A stretch of 44,397 nt of DNA, taken from the NCBI GenBank assembly GCA_016208415.1, contig JACQYB010000006.1, positions 1 to 44,397 on the forward strand, read 5' to 3'. The notes below the pieces were generated by a model, which worked only from the letters and a program-made list of their open reading frames with translations, ran no database searches and was not told the DNA's origin. Source of the stretch: Betaproteobacteria bacterium. GTDB taxonomy: Bacteria > Pseudomonadota > Gammaproteobacteria > Burkholderiales > Rhodocyclaceae. The first letter of the stretch is position 1; each line of letters begins with the position of its first letter. Position numbers and translations under genes: made by a program. This document shows positions 39,823 through 44,397 of the stretch, piece after piece.

Positions 39823-39980
39823 GGATGAGGCGGTGAACCCGCAAAGTGTGCTTGCATCTCGTCTTCTCCATCCGGTGAAGAGCATTTTCCCCGCTCCGTC
39901 CTTCGCCCGGTACGCTGCGCGCACGCCCGGCGTTTCCTCGTTTCGTGCGACTCGGGCGACGCGAGCATTCGCGCACTCCC

Positions 39981-41090
39981 ATGCGTGTTGAACATCTCCG
40001 GCAGCGCCTGCACGCCCACGGCGCCAAGCTCTGCCATGAGGAAAGCGTGCTGCGTGCCTGGACGCAGGGGCTGCCGCTGGACAGCGGCCGGCGCCGGCCG
40101 GAGGATTTCCTCCCCCTGCAACTGCGCACCGCATTGCCCGCCATGGCAGCGGACCTGGCGGCGCTCGCCCGCCTGCGTTCCGAACACGCCGGCGAGGACG
40201 GTTCCGCCCGCCTGCTGGTCGAGTTGGCCGATGGGCAGACGGTGGAGAGCGTGCTGTTGCCTCGTGACGGCCTGTGCGTCTCCACCCAGGTCGGCTGCGC
40301 GGTGGGCTGCGTCTTCTGCATGACCGGCCGGGACGGCCTGCTGCGCCAGCTCGGCAGTGCGGAGATCGTCGCCCAGGTGGCGCTCGTGCGCACCCGGCGG
40401 CTGGTGAGGAAAGTCGTGTTCATGGGCATGGGCGAGCCGGCCCACAACATGGACAACGTGCTCGAAGCCATCGAGCTGCTGGGAACCGCGGGCGGCATCG
40501 GGCACAAGAACCTCGTCTTCTCGACGGTGGGCGACCGGCGCGTGTTCGAACGACTGCCGCTGGCGACCGTCAAGCCGGCGCTGGCGCTATCCCTGCACAC
40601 GACTCGCGCCGATCTGCGCACGACACTGCTGCCCCGCGCGCCACGCATCGATCCGGCCGAACTGGTGGAACTGGGCGAGCGCTACGCCCGCGCCACCGGC
40701 TATCCGATCCAGGTTCAGTGGACCCTGCTCGAAGGCGTCAATGACAGCGATGAAGAACTGGACGGCATCGTCAGGCTCCTCGCCGGAAAGTACGCGGTGA
40801 TGAACTTCATTCCCTATAACCCGGTCACCGGTCTCGATTTCGCGCGTCCGACCTGGGAGCGTGCCGCGGCGATGTCGCGCGCCCTGCACCAGCGCGGCAT
40901 CCTGACCAAGCTGCGCCATTCGGCAGGGCAGGACATCGACGGTGGCTGCGGCCAGTTGCGCGCACGGGAGCGAACCGCGACGGCCTCGCCGGGCCTCTGG
41001 GGTATCATCCCGGCTGCATCGCCGCTGCCCGCCACCCCGTGCTTTCCATCCTCCAGAGCAATCGTCTCGAAGTCCTTGCCGACGCGCTGA
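39981..41090 (+). CDS. RlmN-like radical SAM RNA methyltransferase
   Basis: 369 aa. The [4Fe-4S] motif C-x3-C-x2-C is in GCAVGCVFCMTG, FMGMGEP binds SAM, and the second catalytic cysteine lies in GGCGQL near residue 320, all as in RlmN/Cfr enzymes that methylate C2 of A2503 in 23S rRNA. The region around CVSTQVG also fits. The sequence differs from the housekeeping RlmN type (shorter N-terminal domain, LRHSAGQDIDGGCGQ in place of RxSRGxDIxAACGQ), so it may be a paralogue with another RNA target. The last 45 residues are non-conserved and overlap recC by 52 bases. Confidence 0.82.
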   Translation: MRVEHLRQRLHAHGAKLCHEESVLRAWTQGLPLDSGRRRPEDFLPLQLRTALPAMAADLAALARLRSEHAGEDGSARLLVELADGQTVESVLLPRDGLCVSTQVGCAVGCVFCMTGRDGLLRQLGSAEIVAQVALVRTRRLVRKVVFMGMGEPAHNMDNVLEAIELLGTAGGIGHKNLVFSTVGDRRVFERLPLATVKPALALSLHTTRADLRTTLLPRAPRIDPAELVELGERYARATGYPIQVQWTLLEGVNDSDEELDGIVRLLAGKYAVMNFIPYNPVTGLDFARPTWERAAAMSRALHQRGILTKLRHSAGQDIDGGCGQLRARERTATASPGLWGIIPAASPLPATPCFPSSRAIVSKSLPTR

Positions 41091-44000
41091 TCGAGCGAGC
41101 GTCCGCGGCTGCGGCCGATCCCGACCCCGCGGCGTGGCTCGCGCCCCAGGTGGTCATCGTCCCTTCGGCCGGGATGGGGCGCTGGCTCAAGTACCGCTGG
41201 GCGCAGCGCCAGGGCGTGTGCGCCAACGTCGAATGCCTGTTTCCCGCCCAGTTCATCTGGCAGCTTTTCCATCGCGTCCTGCCGGACGTGCCGGAGCGCT
41301 CCCCCTTCGACCCGTCGGTGATGGCGTGGCGGCTGTTCGGCCTGCTGGAAACCCTGCCGCCGCAGCCTGAACTCGCGCCCCTGGCACGCCGGCTGGAGGG
41401 CGCCTGCGGGCGCGACCGCCTCGACCTCGTCCAGCGCATCGCCGGCCTGTTCGGCCAATACACCGTCTATCGCCCGAAGTGGCTGGAGGCGTGGGCGCAG
41501 GGCCGGCGCGCCGGGGTGGAAGACGCCGCCACGGAAGCCTGGCAGGCCTGGCTGTGGCGGGCGCTGCTGGAGCGGGTGCGTCCCGGCCCGACCCCCCATC
41601 CGAAGGACGCCTTCTTCGCCGCCCTGGCCGAGGGAGGGCCGGCCGGCGAGCGGGCGCGACGCTGCCTGCCGGCGCGCCTGCCGGTGTTCGCCGTGCCGCT
41701 GCTGCCGCCGCTCTACCTGGACATCCTGGCGGGCCTCGGAGAGTGGATCGACGTGGACATCCACCACCTCAACCCCTGCCGGGAATACTGGGCGGACATC
41801 GTGCCCGAGGCCGAACTGGCCCGCCGCCGCCTGGACACCCCCGATGCCGCGGCGCTGCTCGACGTGGGCCACCCGCTGCTGGCGGCGTGGGGCCGGCAGC
41901 GCGGCGATGCCCTGGGCCTGCTGGCGGAGCGCCTGGGCGAGGAGGGCGTGGCGAGCGCGGAATACTTCGACCCCCCAGCCGCCGACACCCTGCTGGCGCG
42001 GCTGCAGGGCGACATCCTGGATCTGCGTCCGCCGCCGCCGCCGGGTCAGGCGCCCGTCGCCGACGGCTCGCTGCAGATCCACGCCTGCCACGGCCTCACC
42101 CGCCAACTGGAGGTGCTGCACGACCGCCTGCTGGAATGCTTCGAGCGCCTGCCCGGCCTCACCCCGGCCGACGTGGTGGTGATGCTGCCGGACCTGGACG
42201 CCGCGGCGCCGCTGGTCGAGGCGGTGTTCGGTGCCGTGCCGCGGGAGCGCGAAATCCCCTTCGTCATCACCGGCCGCGCCCGGCCCGACGACGAGCCGCT
42301 GGTGCGCGCCTGCGATTTCCTCCTCGGCCAGGCGCAGTCGCGATTCGAAGTCGCCGCCATCGCGGACTTCGTCGAACTGCCGGCGGTGAGCCGGCGCTTC
42401 GGCTTCGAGGCCGCCGACCTGGAACGCGTGCATGCCTGGCTGGGGGCCGCCGGCGTGCGCTGGGGGCGCGACGCCGCCCACCGCGCCGCCCTCGGCCTGC
42501 CCGAAGAGCCGCGCCACACCTGGGCGGAGGGGCTGGCGCGGCTGCTGCTGGGCCACGCCCTGCCGGGGGGCGGGCTGGAGGTGTTCGCCGGCCTGGCCCC
42601 GGTGGACGAGGTGGAAGGCCAGCAGGCCCTGGCGCTGGGGCGGCTGCTGCGGCTGCTGGCGGTGCTGAACGAAGCCGCCGCGCAACTGGCGCGCCCGCGG
42701 ACGGTGGCGCAGTGGGCGGCATGGCTGGCCGGGCTCATCGGCCAGGTGTTCGAGGCCGAGGGCGAGGACCAGGCGCGGGTGGAGCGCCTGCGTCGCGCCG
42801 TGGCCGGCCTGGCCGGCGACGCCGCCCAGGCCGGCTGCACGGTCGCCGTCGATGCCGAGGTGCTGCGTGGCGCCGTGGCGGTGCGACTGCGCGAAGGCGC
42901 CCCGGGCGCGGTGCCCGGCGGTGCGGTCACGTTCTGCGGCATGGGGCCGCTGCGCGGCCTGCCGTGGCGGGTGGTGTGCCTGCTCGACCTCAACGACCCG
43001 GGCTTTCCCCGCGGCGGCGGCACGCTGGAATTCGACCTCATGGCGCGGCACCCGCAAGCCGGCGACCGCGCCCGGCGCGACGACGACCGCGCCTGCTTCC
43101 TCGACGCGCTGAGCGCCGCCCGCGACGCCTTCATCGTCTGCTACAGCGGCCGCGACATCCGCGACAACGCCGAACTGCCGCCCTCGGTGCTGGTGGCGGA
43201 ACTGCTGGATCACCTCGGACGCGCCACCGCGGGCGGGCGGGCGGCGGTGGAGGCGGCGCTGCTCGCGCGCCATCCCCTGGCGCCCTTCAGCCCGCGCTAC
43301 TTCGACGGCGGCGCGCTGTTCTCCTACGCCGCCGAGCACCTGCCGGCGGCCCGGGCCTGCGCGCGGGGCGCGGCGCGGGGTGGGGGTCGGGAATTCATCG
43401 ACGCCGCGGTTCCGCTGGCGGGCGAGGAGGTACAGCGGATTCGGCTGGAGGAACTGGCGGATTTCCTCGCCCATCCGGTTCGCTACCACCTGCGCCACCG
43501 CCTCGGCCTGCGCTTCGAGGAGGGGGAGGAGGCGCTGGAGACGCGGGAGCCGCTGCGCCTGGCGCGGCGCGACGGCTGGCGCCTGGAAGAGCGGCTGGTG
43601 GCGCTGCGGCTGGCGGGAGGCGGCGCCGATCGGCTGCGCGCGCTGGCTCAGGCGTCGGGCGAGCTGCCCCACGGCCTGCCCGGGGCGCTGGCCCTGGACG
43701 AGCTGCTGCCCGACGTGGAGCGCTTCGCCGCGGCGGTGGAAGCCCTGCGGCCGCAGCCTGGCGGCGACCTGCCCTTCGAACTGCGGGTGGACGGGTGCGT
43801 CATCGAGGGCAGCCTGTCCGGCCTCGGCCCGGAGGGGCTGTTCGCCTGGTGGAAGGGCCGGCGCAACTGGCGCGGCCTGGCGCGGGCCTGGGTGGGCCAT
43901 CTGGCGCTCAACGCCCTGGCGCCGGCGGGCGTGGGCCGAGGCAGCCGCCTGCTGCTGGACGACGAACTGCTGGAACTCGCGCCGCTGGACGATGCCGCGC

Positions 44001-44338
44001 GACGCCTCGCCGACCTGCTGGCGCTGTGGCGCGAGGGCCTCGCCCGCCCCGTGGACCTGCCGCCCAGGAGCACCGCCGCCTGGCTGGCGGCCTCCCCCGA
44101 CAAGGCCCTGGAGAAGGCGTGGAAGACCTGGCGGGGCGATTACAGGAAGGCCGGCGAATGCGAGGAGCCGGGGTTTCGCCAGCGCTACGGCGGCGTGCGA
44201 GGAGACCTGCCGGAGGGTTTCGAACGCCTGGCGCTGCGCGTGGCCGGGCCACTGCAGGCGGCGCTGTCCGGCCGCGACGTGGCGGCGATGGGCGCCACGC
44301 CGTGTGGGAGCGGCCCCGCCCGCGATGGCGATGGCTGA
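41039..44338 (+). CDS. recC: Exodeoxyribonuclease V gamma chain (RecC)
   Basis: 1099 aa, the normal RecC length. The opening LSILQSNRLEVLADALIER and PSAGMGRWLKYRWAQRQGVCANVECLFPAQFIW are typical, as are VVVMLPDLDAAAPLVEAVFG and the inactive nuclease-like C-terminal domain (EELADFLAHPVRYHLRHRLGL). RecC splits the duplex and recognises Chi within RecBCD. recB and recD would be expected just downstream, beyond the window. GTG start 41039. The final residues (about 1089-1099) are encoded by a REPIN-like repeat, so the natural C-terminus has probably been replaced. Confidence 0.94.
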   Translation: MLSILQSNRLEVLADALIERASAAAADPDPAAWLAPQVVIVPSAGMGRWLKYRWAQRQGVCANVECLFPAQFIWQLFHRVLPDVPERSPFDPSVMAWRLFGLLETLPPQPELAPLARRLEGACGRDRLDLVQRIAGLFGQYTVYRPKWLEAWAQGRRAGVEDAATEAWQAWLWRALLERVRPGPTPHPKDAFFAALAEGGPAGERARRCLPARLPVFAVPLLPPLYLDILAGLGEWIDVDIHHLNPCREYWADIVPEAELARRRLDTPDAAALLDVGHPLLAAWGRQRGDALGLLAERLGEEGVASAEYFDPPAADTLLARLQGDILDLRPPPPPGQAPVADGSLQIHACHGLTRQLEVLHDRLLECFERLPGLTPADVVVMLPDLDAAAPLVEAVFGAVPREREIPFVITGRARPDDEPLVRACDFLLGQAQSRFEVAAIADFVELPAVSRRFGFEAADLERVHAWLGAAGVRWGRDAAHRAALGLPEEPRHTWAEGLARLLLGHALPGGGLEVFAGLAPVDEVEGQQALALGRLLRLLAVLNEAAAQLARPRTVAQWAAWLAGLIGQVFEAEGEDQARVERLRRAVAGLAGDAAQAGCTVAVDAEVLRGAVAVRLREGAPGAVPGGAVTFCGMGPLRGLPWRVVCLLDLNDPGFPRGGGTLEFDLMARHPQAGDRARRDDDRACFLDALSAARDAFIVCYSGRDIRDNAELPPSVLVAELLDHLGRATAGGRAAVEAALLARHPLAPFSPRYFDGGALFSYAAEHLPAARACARGAARGGGREFIDAAVPLAGEEVQRIRLEELADFLAHPVRYHLRHRLGLRFEEGEEALETREPLRLARRDGWRLEERLVALRLAGGGADRLRALAQASGELPHGLPGALALDELLPDVERFAAAVEALRPQPGGDLPFELRVDGCVIEGSLSGLGPEGLFAWWKGRRNWRGLARAWVGHLALNALAPAGVGRGSRLLLDDELLELAPLDDAARRLADLLALWREGLARPVDLPPRSTAAWLAASPDKALEKAWKTWRGDYRKAGECEEPGFRQRYGGVRGDLPEGFERLALRVAGPLQAALSGRDVAAMGATPCGSGPARDGDG

Positions 44339-44363
44339 CATCGCGGGCAAGCCTGCTCCCACA
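44303..44363. repeat. REPIN-like inverted repeat at the recC 3' end
   Basis: TGTGGGAGCGGCCCCGCCCG (44303-44322) and the facing GCGGGCAAGCCTGCTCCCAC (44343-44362) form an imperfect inverted pair with a short centre. Each is the well-known REP unit (GTGGGAGCGG-CTTGCCCGCGA) spread by RAYT transposases. The first unit lies inside the recC reading frame and provides its stop. It could also act as a transcription terminator. Confidence 0.75.
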
Positions 44364-44397
44364 GCGCGACAGCCCGTGACCGGGTCCGCCTCCCCTC

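Noticed and set aside
40814-44362. 3.5-kb leftward open frame opposite recC, and a long rightward frame from 41479
   Set aside because: Both are GC-driven shadows of recC; their composition (Arg, Gln, Gly, Ala runs) is not protein-like.
1-44397. tRNA, rRNA, CRISPR array, riboswitch
   Set aside because: No cloverleaf, rRNA-like segment, regularly spaced short repeat or known riboswitch core was found on reading either strand.

Overview
The window is about 44.4 kb of high-GC, gene-dense bacterial chromosome. The periplasmic sulfur proteins, arsenic genes, EnvZ/OmpR-type two-component pairs and RecC suggest a respiratory proteobacterium. A sulfur- and metal-exposed betaproteobacterium of the Rhodocyclales kind is my guess; the sequence contains no rRNA or other marker to prove it. 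The first 70 bases hold the start of a leftward gene resembling an IS630-type transposase.

Layout. (1) 150-4477, rightward: a two-component pair, a secreted double-rhodanese sulfurtransferase behind a Crp/FNR-type operator, the relic of a c-type cytochrome tail, and a secreted two-domain thioredoxin (SoxW-like). (2) 10862-4612, leftward: a tightly packed six-gene unit of Tat-exported molybdopterin oxidoreductase, four-cluster ferredoxin, diheme cytochrome, TorD-like chaperone, and both subunits of flavocytochrome c sulfide dehydrogenase (FccA, FccB). Four of its five junctions are 4-base-or-less overlaps or 14-base gaps. (3) 11309-13845, rightward: an ArsR repressor with a Cys-rich tail, an ArsR-ArsC fusion and an ACR3 arsenite exporter. 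(4) 13920-14499: BrnT/BrnA toxin-antitoxin. (5) 16312-14589, leftward: a second two-component pair. (6) 16458-22602: a DUF4395 membrane protein, a small exported protein, a MacB/LolCDE-like ABC ATPase and permease, a VapBC module, a LolA-like periplasmic protein and an outer-membrane beta-barrel. This reads as an uncharacterised envelope export cassette.

(7) 22694-32938 is the accessory heart. After a DUF4143 ATPase, a chromate transporter (ChrA), a tandem of acetolactate-decarboxylase-like exported proteins and a divergent Crp-family regulator comes a broken second copy of the export cassette. It holds a second intact LolA-like gene, a second intact barrel gene, and at least six remnants of the permease, LolA-like and barrel genes. 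Three unrelated toxin-antitoxin modules (AbrB/PIN, HigB/HigA-like, VapB/VapC) sit at gene junctions of the duplicate, each bracketed by direct repeats of cassette sequence. A fourth (RHH/PIN) sits at the matching permease/LolA junction of copy 1.

(8) 37909-32934, leftward: a sulfate/molybdate-type transporter, a single-chain arginase-ornithine aminotransferase fusion and an ALDH7-type dehydrogenase; together the last two could turn arginine into glutamate. (9) 38157-39822, rightward: ArsR-family regulator, UPF0718/ArsP-type permease and mini-thioredoxin behind an operator-promoter. (10) 39981-44338: an RlmN-like radical SAM methyltransferase overlapping recC, whose 3' end runs into a REPIN-like inverted repeat.

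Control logic visible in the DNA: an FNR-like palindrome with core TGAT-N4-ATCA occurs twice. One copy precedes the rhodanese gene and the other lies between the decarboxylase-like pair and the Crp-family gene. In both cases it is centred about 41.5 bases from a predicted transcription start, which suggests one regulon. No tRNA, rRNA or CRISPR array was seen.
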